Source: Chloroflexota bacterium
GTDB lineage: Bacteria > Chloroflexota > Anaerolineae > Caldilineales > Caldilineaceae
Direction of reading: 5' to 3'
NCBI GenBank assembly: GCA_003577005.1
Contig: QEUW01000023.1
Coordinates: 1-39,255 of the forward strand
Length of the DNA: 39,255 bases
How positions within the stretch are numbered: position 1 is the first letter of the stretch; the number at the start of each line of letters is the position of its first letter. Made by a program: the position numbers and the translations under genes. The notes under the pieces are model-generated. The model saw only the letters and a program-made list of their open reading frames with translations, had not been told where the DNA came from and ran no database searches. Positions 21,153-30,013 of the stretch are shown here, piece after piece.

Positions 21153-22172
21153 ATGACCCATGCAGCCTTTATCGGCGCCGGCCAGCGGTCGGTGAGCCAC
21201 ATGGCGGCGTTGACCCATATCCCCGACACGCAGATCGTCGGCGTGGCCGATTTGGACGAGGCTCGCGCCCGGGCCGGCATCGAGCGGGCCAACGGGCGGC
21301 GCAACCCGGCCGCACCGCCGATCCAGCCGCGCATCTTCACCGACTACCGCACCCTGTTGGAGCAGACCGACCCCGACTGCATATACCTTTGCCTGCCCCC
21401 CTTTGTCCACGGGCAGATCGACCACGATGTGATCGACTTTGGCAAACCGGTGCTCTTTGAGAAGCCGGTGGCGCTATCGGTAGCCCAGGCGCAAGCGATC
21501 GCCGACCACATCCGCCAACGGGGGATCGTGAACGCGGTCGGCTATCAAAAGCGTTATAGCCATGCGGTTCAGGAGGCGCGCCGGCGGCTGCAAGATGAGA
21601 CCATTGGCATGGTCATCTCCATCCGCCTGAGCGGGCTGCCGGGCCAACCCTGGTGGCGGGTGCAGGCCCAGTCCGGCGGCATGTTGGTGGAACAGCACAC
21701 CCACGCCGTCGATATGATGCGCTTTGTCTGCGGCGAGATCGAGAGCGTCTATGCCGTGGGCGGGACGCGCCTGCTGACCGATGTGCCCAACCTGGACATT
21801 TTCGACGTCAACGCCTGTACGGTGCGTTTTGCCAACGGCGCACCAGGCATGATCGGCAACTCGTGTGCGGCGGCGGCGGGCGCTCCCATCTTCCCGCCCC
21901 ATCTGGTGCATGTGGTGGCGCGCGACGCCGTCTACAGCGTCAACGAGAACAAGACGGTGATCCGCCGTCCCGGCCAAGAGCCAGAAGAAATCAGCCCTCA
22001 GGCTGATGATGATCTGGTCATGAATCAAACCTTCATTGCCGCTGTTCGTGCGGGTGATCAGGGCAGCATCCTGAGCAGCTTTGCCGATGCCGCGCGCACG
22101 CTTGCCGTCACACTGGCTTGCCAACAGTCGGCGGAACAGGGGCAGCCGGTGACAATGGCTCAGATTTGCTAG
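21153..22172 (+). CDS. Gfo/Idh/MocA-family oxidoreductase
   Basis: This 339-residue protein has the NAD-binding Rossmann start HAAFIGAGQRSVSHMAAL (G-x-G-x-x), the family motif E-K-P (residues 103-105 in LFEKPVALS) and the catalytic helix EQHTHAVDMMRFVCGEI (His182, Asp187). These enzymes oxidise or reduce a sugar or cyclitol hydroxyl with NAD(P). With the isomerase/epimerase and sugar importer it makes a common carbohydrate catabolic set. AGAGGAG lies shortly before ATG 21153. The toxin-antitoxin pair on the opposite strand separates it from the rest of the operon. Confidence 0.92.
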   Translation: MTHAAFIGAGQRSVSHMAALTHIPDTQIVGVADLDEARARAGIERANGRRNPAAPPIQPRIFTDYRTLLEQTDPDCIYLCLPPFVHGQIDHDVIDFGKPVLFEKPVALSVAQAQAIADHIRQRGIVNAVGYQKRYSHAVQEARRRLQDETIGMVISIRLSGLPGQPWWRVQAQSGGMLVEQHTHAVDMMRFVCGEIESVYAVGGTRLLTDVPNLDIFDVNACTVRFANGAPGMIGNSCAAAAGAPIFPPHLVHVVARDAVYSVNENKTVIRRPGQEPEEISPQADDDLVMNQTFIAAVRAGDQGSILSSFADAARTLAVTLACQQSAEQGQPVTMAQIC

Positions 22173-22259
22173 CCAGCTTTGTTAGATCGTGGTGCAGGAT
22201 GACATCTTGGGTTGTATGGCCCCAGTGGATGTATCCAAAATTTGGGGCCTGCCGCGGAC

Positions 22260-22320
22260 CTTCCCGGAAGAGGGTGGGAACAGACTGGTCGGGCAGCCGT
22301 CTTTGCCCTCTTTCGGGAAG
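22260..22320. repeat. Inverted repeat with CTTCCCGGAAGAGGG arms
   Basis: The arms at 22260-22274 and 22306-22320 pair with one mismatch around a 31-base centre. It lies between the oxidoreductase and the MFS gene and resembles the arm of the repeat at 3335-3400. Nothing else is evident in this 236-base gap except a -10 box. Confidence 0.5.
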
Positions 22321-22395
22321 CGGGGCACGCAAACCACCCCTTTTTCTGGACGCATCGGGTCCAATCCAAGAGGCAGTCTAAGCCGCAAGATATGG

Positions 22396-22401
22396 TATAC
22401 T
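22396..22401 (+). promoter_or_regulatory. -10 box suggesting leaderless MFS transcript
   Basis: TATACT lies only seven bases before ATG 22409, so transcription would begin at or near the start codon. No ribosome binding site precedes the ATG and no good -35 box is seen. A true start further inside the gene is possible. Confidence 0.3.
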
Positions 22402-22408
22402 CCCTTCC

Positions 22409-23668
22409 ATGTACCAGATCGAAAACTCCGGCGATCTCCTCAAAAGCAAACGCGGTGGGGTGCGCAGTCGATTTGGTTGGACAAAGGTTGCGCCAGTTGT
22501 CCTTTTGTTAGGTCTGACCAGCTTTCTCACCGACATCTCCGCCGAGATGGTGGCGGCCACATTGCCGCTCTATCTGGTCTTTGGGTTGCGGCTTTCGCCT
22601 TTTCAATTTGGGCTGGTAGATGGGCTGTATCAAGGCGCGTCTATTCTAGTGCGTCTGCTGAGTGGTTATGTAGCCGACCGCTGGCGCAACCCCAAGCTCG
22701 TAGCGACTGTGGGCTATGGACTTTCGACAGTGAGCAGGCCGGCACTGTTGTTGGTGGGTGCTAACTGGAATGCACTGGCGGGTGTAGTCTTGATCGACCG
22801 CATCGGCAAAGGGATTCGCACGGCGCCGCGCGACGCCATGATCGCCGGCAGCACGCCTGGCGAGTATCTGGCGACTGCCTTTGGCGTCCATCGCGCCATG
22901 GACACCGCCGGCGCCATGATCGGCCCATTGCTGGCCGCAGGCATCTTGTGGCTGACGGCCCAGGCCTATGACGCCGTCTTTGTAGTGAGCTTTGGGTTTG
23001 CTCTGGTCGGGTTCGCCGTGATTGCAACCTTTGTGCGCACACCGGCGAGCGTCACCGCAACGATGACCCATCCTCAGTCACTGCGCGAGTCGTTTGAACT
23101 GTTGGCGGCGCCCGGCTTTCGCGTGCTTGTGTTGAGTGGCAGCCTGCTGGCTTTGACGACAATCAGTGATGCGTTTGTCTATCTCATCTTGCAGGAGCGG
23201 GTGCAACTGCCGCAGAGTTTCTTTCCCCTCTTCTATGTGAGCATGGCGTTGATCTTTATGCTCTTTGCGATCCCGGTTGGGCGGCTGGCGGATCGGGTGG
23301 GGCGGCGCTCTATTTTTGGAGCAGGGTACGTGATGCTCATCACTGCCTACGGGTTGTTGTGGTCGAGCGTCAGCAGCATGGTGCTTGTTGCGCTGGTGTT
23401 ATGTTTGATGGGGCTCTATTACGCTGCAACCGATGGAGTGCTGGCCGCACTGGCGAGCGCCCACTTGCCGACACATCTGCGCAGTAGCGGTCTGGCACTG
23501 CTGGCGACGGGAATTGCGCTGGCCCGGCTGTGCGCCTCGACCCTCTATGGCTGGATGTGGGGGATGTGGGGCAGCCAGACAGCGATTGGTGTCTTCACAG
23601 TTGGAATGATCCTCGCTACCGTGACTGCGTGGTGGTTGCTCTGGGGCGTTGAGACCCAGAAAGGATAG
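22409..23668 (+). CDS. MFS transporter
   Basis: The 419-residue protein shows 12 hydrophobic segments in two halves. After the first segment is LTDISAEMVAATLPLYL, typical of a branch of MFS exporters, and after the third the loop RIGKGIRTAPRDAMIAGSTPGEYLATAFGVHRAMDTAGAMIGP, which is distinctive of MFS proteins similar to YfiS/sugar or drug exporters. The second half has GRLADRVGRRSIFGAGY, the classic MFS loop. Substrate unknown. The next gene starts 10 bases after the stop and is probably co-transcribed. Confidence 0.9.
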   Translation: MYQIENSGDLLKSKRGGVRSRFGWTKVAPVVLLLGLTSFLTDISAEMVAATLPLYLVFGLRLSPFQFGLVDGLYQGASILVRLLSGYVADRWRNPKLVATVGYGLSTVSRPALLLVGANWNALAGVVLIDRIGKGIRTAPRDAMIAGSTPGEYLATAFGVHRAMDTAGAMIGPLLAAGILWLTAQAYDAVFVVSFGFALVGFAVIATFVRTPASVTATMTHPQSLRESFELLAAPGFRVLVLSGSLLALTTISDAFVYLILQERVQLPQSFFPLFYVSMALIFMLFAIPVGRLADRVGRRSIFGAGYVMLITAYGLLWSSVSSMVLVALVLCLMGLYYAATDGVLAALASAHLPTHLRSSGLALLATGIALARLCASTLYGWMWGMWGSQTAIGVFTVGMILATVTAWWLLWGVETQKG

Positions 23669-23678
23669 AGGTAGCCTG

Positions 23679-24722
23679 ATGAACCGGCCTCGCATCATTC
23701 TCTTTCTGCTGCTCGTATTCATCGTCACTGTGTTCACTGCCAGTTATGTCTGGCAGGCCACAAATCGTGCAACGCAAGCAGCTATCTATGAGCCGCCACC
23801 GTTGCCATCGCCCGCGGCAGATAGTGGAAAACCACAGGTTGAAGCGAAGCAGCCCGCGCGCCTCTTTTCGATCGAGCTAGGCGATCTGGAGGGTCGCGGG
23901 TTCGTGAAGGTGGCTCCGCTCGATGCACCAAACGAGCAAAGTATCACCACCCCCCTTCGCTGTATGCGGATGCACTTTGCTGCGGGCGTAGGAATCTGCC
24001 TTCACGAACTCGTTGGTTCCTGGCTGACGCCGGTCGTTTCGGTGACGATCTTCAACGAGCGTTTTCAGCCGATTTTTTCGCAGCAAGTCGACGGTTACAC
24101 CAGCCGTGCGCGCGTTTCACCCGATGGCCGCTATGCCGCTTATACGGTCTTTGTGAGCGGCCATTCCTACAACGACAGCAATTTCTCCACCGCGACCCAC
24201 ATTTGGGAGATCGCGACGGGCCAAGATCTGGGTAATCTGGAGACTTTTGAAGTCTGGCGCGACGGCAGAGTCGTCAGCGAAATCGATTTCAACTTTTGGG
24301 GGGTCACCTTTGCCAGTGATAGCAACCGTTTCTATGCCACCCTGAGCACAGGGGGTGTCCCATCGCTGGTCGAAGGTGACATTGCAGCGCGGCGTGTCAC
24401 CGTGCTGCGCGACTGGATCGAATGTCCATCGCTGTCACCCGATAACCGGCGGATCGCCTTCAAAAAAGCGCGCGGCCAGGGAGAATGGCAACTCACTGTG
24501 CTTGACCTGGCAACGATGCAGGAGACGCCGCTAGCCGAATCGCGCAGCGTCGATGACCAGGTGGAATGGCTGGATGACGCCACGATCCTCTATCAGCAGA
24601 TGGAGTACGATAGCTCGCGCAACGCCTGGATCAGCGTGCTGAGCATCCCGGCGGACGGCAGCGGCGCACCCACGGTTTTTGTCTCTAGAGTTGGGTCGCC
24701 GGCGGTGGTCCACTCATACTAA
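23679..24722 (+). CDS. TolB-like beta-propeller protein, membrane-anchored
   Basis: This 347-residue protein starts at ATG 23679 (with a gap of ten bases after the MFS gene). Residues 5-25 form a membrane helix or signal anchor and a Pro-rich linker follows. The outside part has repeated blade-like strands: ARVSPDGRYAAYTVFVSG, WGVTFASDSNRFYATLST, CPSLSPDNRRIAFKKARGQGEWQLTVLDLAT and VEWLDDATILYQQ, the S-P-D-x-R/G pattern of TolB/WD40-like propellers. It may bind peptides or cell wall parts. The exact role and its link to the MFS transporter are unknown. Confidence 0.78.
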   Translation: MNRPRIILFLLLVFIVTVFTASYVWQATNRATQAAIYEPPPLPSPAADSGKPQVEAKQPARLFSIELGDLEGRGFVKVAPLDAPNEQSITTPLRCMRMHFAAGVGICLHELVGSWLTPVVSVTIFNERFQPIFSQQVDGYTSRARVSPDGRYAAYTVFVSGHSYNDSNFSTATHIWEIATGQDLGNLETFEVWRDGRVVSEIDFNFWGVTFASDSNRFYATLSTGGVPSLVEGDIAARRVTVLRDWIECPSLSPDNRRIAFKKARGQGEWQLTVLDLATMQETPLAESRSVDDQVEWLDDATILYQQMEYDSSRNAWISVLSIPADGSGAPTVFVSRVGSPAVVHSY

Positions 24723-24897
24723 GGTACCTGGGCATACACTGGGCACATATATTGGGCAAATGTCAGCAGAAGCCCACTAAAAACGAAGGATTTGTTGCAA
24801 AAATACGATAGACACTACAATCGCGACAGCGCGTGCGGTAGCGGTCCAGGGCTTTTCGTTTTCACAAGTCGTACCATTTAGGAGTTACGCAGTTACT

Positions 24898-24931
24898 CAG
24901 GTGCGATGCACTTGAAAAGTGCGTTGCACCT
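24898..24931. repeat. Palindromic repeat, family B copy 3
   Basis: CAGGTGCGATGCACTT and AAGTGCGTTGCACCT are near-perfect inverse arms with a 3-base loop. The right side (CTCTAACCTCATCTGTCAGTACACC) matches the outer arm of copy 1 in reverse. Upstream at 24880 is AGGAGTTACGCAGTTA. TGGGCA occurs three times at 24729-24767. This gap is 287 bases and holds no gene. Confidence 0.65.
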
Positions 24932-25009
24932 CCCATTAAGCGCTCTAACCTCATCTGTCAGTACACCTAACCATTAAAGACTTTGGCATCACAATTGTTG
25001 CCAGAGGAC

Positions 25010-26275
25010 ATGTCCGTGCATGACCTACTGCGAGCACTTTTCAACAAACTTGATCAGGAGCATATCCAGTACTGCTTGCTGCGGGACCAGGATCGGCTTG
25101 ACGAGTTGACGTCCGGTGCAGAAATCGATCTGCTGGTCCAGAAGAGCCAGTTGGCTCAAATGGCATGCTTATTGGCCCAGCTTGGCTTTGTACGCCTGTC
25201 CAGTTGGGGATACGCGCCCCATCATTTTTTCGTTGGCTATGAGCAGCCGACTGACAGTTGGTTCAAAGTCGATGTCATCACCGAGGTGGCATTTGGGCAA
25301 CCCATTGCGGCGCTGAGGACCGACTTGGCGATACCTGCTCTGGATAGCCGTCGCCGCGATGGCCGGGTCTTTATTCCTGCGCCCGAATGTGAGTTGGTGA
25401 TGCTACTCTTGCATTGCGTGCTGGATAAGCACCAGATAACCCCTGATCGCGGACGGCGCTTGCAAATCCTACGTGGCCAGGTGCAGGACGAGTCTTATCT
25501 CTCTGCTCTGTTGGCGGCATACTGGCTGCCGGCGATGAGTTGGCCCCAACTTGCCTTGCTCATCGAGACCGAGAATTGGACATCGCTCCTGGCTGTGCGC
25601 AAAGCTCTTGTTGCCCGTTTGACACAACGGGACCGTCTGGGAACTTGGGGACGTTATCTGCGTGAGCGTATCTTGCGCAAGCTAAGCAAGCTTAGCAGCG
25701 CCAGCCGCCCGCGTGCGCCGATGGTGGCTCTGTTGGCCCCTGACGGTGCCGGGAAGTCCACGCTGATTGCCCGCATTCCCCAAAGATTCTACTTCCCTGT
25801 TTGTGCCATTTATATGGGACTAGACCCCAAAAACACAAAGAAGTCGCTGCGTTTACCGCTGTCTGGGATTGGTTTGGTGAGGCGTTTGTTGACTCTATGG
25901 CAGCGGTATTTGCTGGCCTGGGTTCATCATCTGCGCCGGAAGCTGGTGGTCTTTGACCGCTATACTTACGATGCACTGTTGTCATCCCCCCAGTCGACCC
26001 CTTGGGGCAAACGAATAAGGCGCCGGCTTTTGGCGTACAGCTGTCCTGCCCCCGATCTAATTATCTTTCTCGATGCACCCGGCGAGGTGCTTTATGACCG
26101 CAAAAGGGAACATACTGCCGCCCAGCTCGAGCAGCAACGTCAACAGTATCTCGCACTTCGGACGGTGCTTCCCCAACTGGTGGTGGTCGATGCAACCCAT
26201 GAACCTGAAGATGTGCGGCGTGAAGTTACCGCTTTAATCTGGCAACAATATCTTCGTTACCAAGCCGGTTGCTGA
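25010..26275 (+). CDS. Nucleotidyltransferase-like/thymidylate-kinase-like fusion
   Basis: The 421-residue protein has two parts. The N-terminal part (about 1-190) has TSGAEIDLLVQ (acidic residues at 38 and 40, an E-x-D pair) and resembles uncharacterised nucleotidyltransferase-fold proteins. The C-terminal part carries a Walker A APDGAGKST (243-251), a DRY motif in VVFDRYTYDALL (316-318) and a LIIFLDAPGEVLYDRKRE lid region, as in dTMP-kinase-like proteins. It opens the glycan cluster, so a sugar- or nucleotide-linked kinase is more likely than DNA precursor synthesis. The start is unclear: ATG 25010 has AGAGGA only one base away, while TTG 24983 would add nine residues. Confidence 0.8.
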   Translation: MSVHDLLRALFNKLDQEHIQYCLLRDQDRLDELTSGAEIDLLVQKSQLAQMACLLAQLGFVRLSSWGYAPHHFFVGYEQPTDSWFKVDVITEVAFGQPIAALRTDLAIPALDSRRRDGRVFIPAPECELVMLLLHCVLDKHQITPDRGRRLQILRGQVQDESYLSALLAAYWLPAMSWPQLALLIETENWTSLLAVRKALVARLTQRDRLGTWGRYLRERILRKLSKLSSASRPRAPMVALLAPDGAGKSTLIARIPQRFYFPVCAIYMGLDPKNTKKSLRLPLSGIGLVRRLLTLWQRYLLAWVHHLRRKLVVFDRYTYDALLSSPQSTPWGKRIRRRLLAYSCPAPDLIIFLDAPGEVLYDRKREHTAAQLEQQRQQYLALRTVLPQLVVVDATHEPEDVRREVTALIWQQYLRYQAGC

Positions 26276-26385
26276 GTAACCGGTGAGTGCTAGTAACTTA
26301 GGTGGACGGCGAATGAGTCTGTCCCAGTTCGGCGCAGGAGCCAATCAGTCTGGGGAAATGCAGCAGCGCATAAGGATGATCCCCT

Positions 26386-27948
26386 ATGAGTTCGATCAGC
26401 AAACCAACGATAACGCCTTCAGTCGATCACACCTCTTCCTCAAAAAAATCGGCCACGCGCCGGCAGATCCGTGGTTCCAGCCTCTTGCTCGCCGGGAGAT
26501 TCTTGTCGAAAGGGATCAACTTTGTAGCGCAGATTTTGGTCGTGCGTTATCTATCGATGACCGATTACGGCGCATTTGCGTACGCACTGTCGATTGTGCA
26601 TCTTGGGCAAAGCGTGGCAACTTTTGGCCTGGACCGGGCGCTGGCTCGTTTTGTGCCCTTGTACCACGAACGACAAGATTATGACCGGTTTTTTGGTACG
26701 CTTTTCATGATTGTAGGCGCCATCCTGTCGCTTGGACTGGCGATCGCATTGTCGCTTCAGGCCTTCCAGCCCCTGACCCGCACATGGATTGAGGATCAGC
26801 AAGCCTATGCATTGCTGCTCGTTTTGATCTTTCTCGTCCCTATTCAAGCTATCGACGATCTGCTCGTAGGTCTCTTTGCAGTCTTTGCCAATCCACGGGC
26901 GATCTTTTTTCGCCGGCATGTTCTGGCTCCGGTGCTCAAACTTGTCGTGGTGCTGTTGCTGGTGCTTAGCCAAAGCACGGTTTTCTTTCTGGCCGGCGGG
27001 TATCTGGCCGCCAGCCTGATTGGGGTTGGGGTCTATGTTGTCATGCTGTTGCGCCTGATGCACACGAATGCCCTTTTCCAGCATTTTTCACTGCGCACCA
27101 TCCAGGTACCCTGGCGCGAAGTGCTGGCTTTTACTGTGCCCTTGCTTGTTTCCGACCTGGTCTATATTGTGATGAACTCGATGGATGTCGTCATGTTGGA
27201 ACATTTCCGCGGATTGGCCGCAGTGGCATCGCTACGCGCACAACAGCCCATCGCCGTCATGAACCAGATGGTGATGGCCAGCTTTACGACCCTGTTTACC
27301 CCACTGGCAGCTCGAATGTTTGCCAGAAATGATCGAGAAGGAATCAACAACCTCTACTGGCAGACGGCCATCTGGATCGCCGTCTTCAGCTTTCCCATCT
27401 TTGTGTTGACCTTCTCAGCAGCCGCGCCGATAACCGCACTGTTGTTAGGTGAGCGATATGCGCAATCAGCCCCCATCCTGGCCTTGCTGGCGTTGGGTTA
27501 TTACTTCAACGCTTCGCTTGGCTTTAACGGGCTCACGCTCAAGATCTATGGTAAGCTCCGCTATGTGATCATTATCAGCGTGATCACTGTCCTGGTCAAC
27601 CTGGTGCTCAACCTGGCGCTGATCCCCGTTTACGGCGCTCTAGGCGCCGCGCTGGGCACCTCACTGACCCTAATCCTCCATAACATCTTGAAACAAGCCG
27701 GATTACGGCTTGGTACTGGGATCAATCTATTCGAGTGGCGTTACTTCCGGGTCTATTGTGTGATCCTACTGTCCGCATTGGGGTTGTTGGCGATCCAGTG
27801 GGCCAGCGACGCTGCAGTCTACGTCAGCCTACCGCTGGCGGCCCTGGCCTCCTGGATCGTCTTTCGGCTCAACCGTCATCTGTTGGCTATCGAGCAGACG
27901 TTTCCAGAATTGTTACGGCTGCCGCTGGTGAAACGACTGTTGTACTAA
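26386..27948 (+). CDS. Wzx-type polysaccharide flippase (MOP superfamily)
   Basis: The 520-residue membrane protein has about 14 hydrophobic segments. The N-terminal pattern SSLLLAGRFLSKGINFVAQILVVRYLSMTDYGAFAYALSIV is the usual start of the polysaccharide-transporter (PST/Wzx) branch of the MOP superfamily, and GERYAQSAPILALLALGYYFN is also typical of it. Such proteins flip lipid-linked oligosaccharides across the membrane. The neighbours (kinase-like fusion, modifying enzymes, glycosyltransferase) fit the same glycan pathway. An overlapping frame from 26283 is not real. Confidence 0.93.
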   Translation: MSSISKPTITPSVDHTSSSKKSATRRQIRGSSLLLAGRFLSKGINFVAQILVVRYLSMTDYGAFAYALSIVHLGQSVATFGLDRALARFVPLYHERQDYDRFFGTLFMIVGAILSLGLAIALSLQAFQPLTRTWIEDQQAYALLLVLIFLVPIQAIDDLLVGLFAVFANPRAIFFRRHVLAPVLKLVVVLLLVLSQSTVFFLAGGYLAASLIGVGVYVVMLLRLMHTNALFQHFSLRTIQVPWREVLAFTVPLLVSDLVYIVMNSMDVVMLEHFRGLAAVASLRAQQPIAVMNQMVMASFTTLFTPLAARMFARNDREGINNLYWQTAIWIAVFSFPIFVLTFSAAAPITALLLGERYAQSAPILALLALGYYFNASLGFNGLTLKIYGKLRYVIIISVITVLVNLVLNLALIPVYGALGAALGTSLTLILHNILKQAGLRLGTGINLFEWRYFRVYCVILLSALGLLAIQWASDAAVYVSLPLAALASWIVFRLNRHLLAIEQTFPELLRLPLVKRLLY

Positions 27949-28135
27949 TCCTACAACGAGACTTCGCGTAACAGGTCCAACCTGACCTCCGGGAGGTGGT
28001 CAGAAGTAGTCTGGTTAACGAAGTTGATTCTGGTCACGGGGGCCCTTTGGGCGCGGAGGTCTTGGCGGCGACAATCATCAAAGTCTCATTGTGGTACTAA
28101 ACTCTGTTTGAAAAAGCGTCCAGAAAATCTATGCC
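27949..28135. other. Intergenic spacer with small palindrome and CTCTGTTTGAAAA
   Basis: A small palindrome, ACCTCCGGGAGGT, lies near 27990. CTCTGTTTGAAAA (28102-28114) stands 22 bases before the methyltransferase/kinase gene and recurs at 30056-30068, just after that gene. Confidence 0.4.
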
Positions 28136-30013
28136 ATGCTTGAAACAACGCTCTCGACCGCCTTTGTGCCCGGCATCAACGTGAGGGGGCAAGTAGCGGG
28201 CGCCAATTGGATCTTCTTGCGCCCCAGTATCCACGCGGAACAGGTGCTCTGTATTGGCATGCCGGCAACCACTACCCTTACAACCCTGGCTAACTTTAGC
28301 CGGTCTATCACCGTGGTTGACGCCGGTGAGCAACAGCAACAACAGGTCACATTCGGTAGCCAACAGACGAATCTGACCAATATCCACTTGCTCCTCAGCG
28401 GAGAAGATGGCGCGTTCCCGTTACCCGCCGCTAGCGTCGATCTTGTGCTGATAGTGGGTGGGCGCAACCTCTGGCGGCTGCGGCGCAAACAACGGCTGCG
28501 GGCGGAGTTGCGGCGCCTGTTGAAACCAGATGGAATGCTCTATTACGAATACTGGGGGTTGATCGACCCGTTACGCGGTGGTCGTGTACTGAATCAGACG
28601 GAAGGAGACAATCTGATCGGGCAACCGCTCTGGTTGACGCCCCTGAACGGGGAGATGCGTACGGCTGTGCCGGTGGCCGATCAGATGGGAATTGACTATT
28701 TCCGGCGGCATGAACTCTACAGCCCTTCCCTTCCGTTGGCTTCTCTCAAGCAAATCTTGCAGCAAGCCCGTAGACGTTCCGTCAAACAGCCCCTTTCTCG
28801 CAACAACGATGTCCAGGGGAAAATGAAAAGTGATCGCTCCGAACCTTCAGCAAAGAATTGGCGCTCGCTCACAAAACGCGCTGCCGCCATCGAGCGCTGG
28901 TTTACACAAGGCAGTAAACTGGTCGAAAATCAGCCGTTGTTCGACCGGCTGGCCGGACGCCGTGGCGTGTTGATCGGCGGCTCACCAACTGCGCTAGCCA
29001 CGCCTCCTCAATATCTCCAGGCGCTTGCCACCGCTGCGGGCATCCGGCTAGATGGCTTTCGCTGGGGGCTGTCGGCGCGGGGAGAATACAGCTCACGCAA
29101 GCTGTTGTTTTTTTTATTTGATGGTGCGAATCCGGCACCCAGCGCACCACCCACCTATATTGTCAAAATGGTGCGCGATCCGGTCTTCAATCCACGGCTC
29201 GAAAATGAGCACCAGGCCCTCTCCCTGTTAAAGCAACGCGGCATCGGGGATCGAGAGACGTTGCCCCAAGTAGTCTTTTTTGGTCATCATGCCGGCCTGG
29301 CAATCGTCGGCGAAACCGTCATTACCGGCGCCCCTTTTCACCAACACACCCAGGCTACGGCAGATTGTCCCTATCTGCATGCAGCATTGGAGTGGCTTAC
29401 GGACCTGGGAGCAGCCACCGCCAACCCTAATGCTACCACACCTGGCGAGGCTGCCAGTATCCTGGACAGGCTCTTCACCCGCTTCATGCAGATTTACCGG
29501 TTAACGGCTGAGCAACAGACATTTCTTGCTGCGCAGCTCGACGCCCTGCGTACGAGCCGGGCGCCGCTACCGCTCGTCTTCCAGCATGGTGATCCTGGCC
29601 CGTGGAACGTCATGGTGACCGAAAGTGGTCGGGTCGCCTTCCTGGATTGGGAAGCTGCCGAAGTCGAAGGCTTGCCCCTTTGGGATCTCTTCTATTTTTT
29701 GCGTTCCTACTGTATCGGGGCGGCGCGCACTCTGGGCATCCGTGATCCGCTGGCTGGTTTCACGTACCAATTCCTGGGCGAAACGCCTCTCAGCCACCTG
29801 ATAAACACGGCCATCCGATGCTACTGCACCCGGATCGGTTTGTCATCCCAACTGGTTGAACCCTTGTTTTATACCTGTTGGATGCACCGTGCGCTCAAAG
29901 AGGCAACACGGCTTACCCCAGACAAGCTAGAGAGCGGCCACTATGTCAATCTGCTACGGCTGTCCATCGCCCAACGTCCCATGCCCGCCGTCAATCGTCT
30001 ATTTGCGGGTTAA
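28136..30013 (+). CDS. Methyltransferase-like/APH-type kinase fusion
   Basis: This 625-residue protein joins two modules. The N-terminal module (about 1-190) looks like a class I methyltransferase: VLCIGMPATTTLTTLANFSRSITVVDAGE where motif I should be, and LRAELRRLLKPDGMLYYEYWG for the last motif. The usual G-x-G of motif I is missing, so S-adenosylmethionine binding is doubtful. The C-terminal module (about 260-625) is APH/choline-kinase-like: YIVKMVRD (phosphate-binding Lys), FQHGDPGPWNVMV (H484, D486, N491) and FLDWEAAE (D504, E506). The two modules recur as separate genes at 30608 and 31336. WbdD, which terminates O-antigen chains, has the same order of activities. Confidence 0.82.
   Translation: MLETTLSTAFVPGINVRGQVAGANWIFLRPSIHAEQVLCIGMPATTTLTTLANFSRSITVVDAGEQQQQQVTFGSQQTNLTNIHLLLSGEDGAFPLPAASVDLVLIVGGRNLWRLRRKQRLRAELRRLLKPDGMLYYEYWGLIDPLRGGRVLNQTEGDNLIGQPLWLTPLNGEMRTAVPVADQMGIDYFRRHELYSPSLPLASLKQILQQARRRSVKQPLSRNNDVQGKMKSDRSEPSAKNWRSLTKRAAAIERWFTQGSKLVENQPLFDRLAGRRGVLIGGSPTALATPPQYLQALATAAGIRLDGFRWGLSARGEYSSRKLLFFLFDGANPAPSAPPTYIVKMVRDPVFNPRLENEHQALSLLKQRGIGDRETLPQVVFFGHHAGLAIVGETVITGAPFHQHTQATADCPYLHAALEWLTDLGAATANPNATTPGEAASILDRLFTRFMQIYRLTAEQQTFLAAQLDALRTSRAPLPLVFQHGDPGPWNVMVTESGRVAFLDWEAAEVEGLPLWDLFYFLRSYCIGAARTLGIRDPLAGFTYQFLGETPLSHLINTAIRCYCTRIGLSSQLVEPLFYTCWMHRALKEATRLTPDKLESGHYVNLLRLSIAQRPMPAVNRLFAG

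Noticed and set aside
26283..26684. Open frame of 133 codons before the flippase
   Set aside because: It overlaps the flippase start in another frame, and the flippase product has a clear family pattern.
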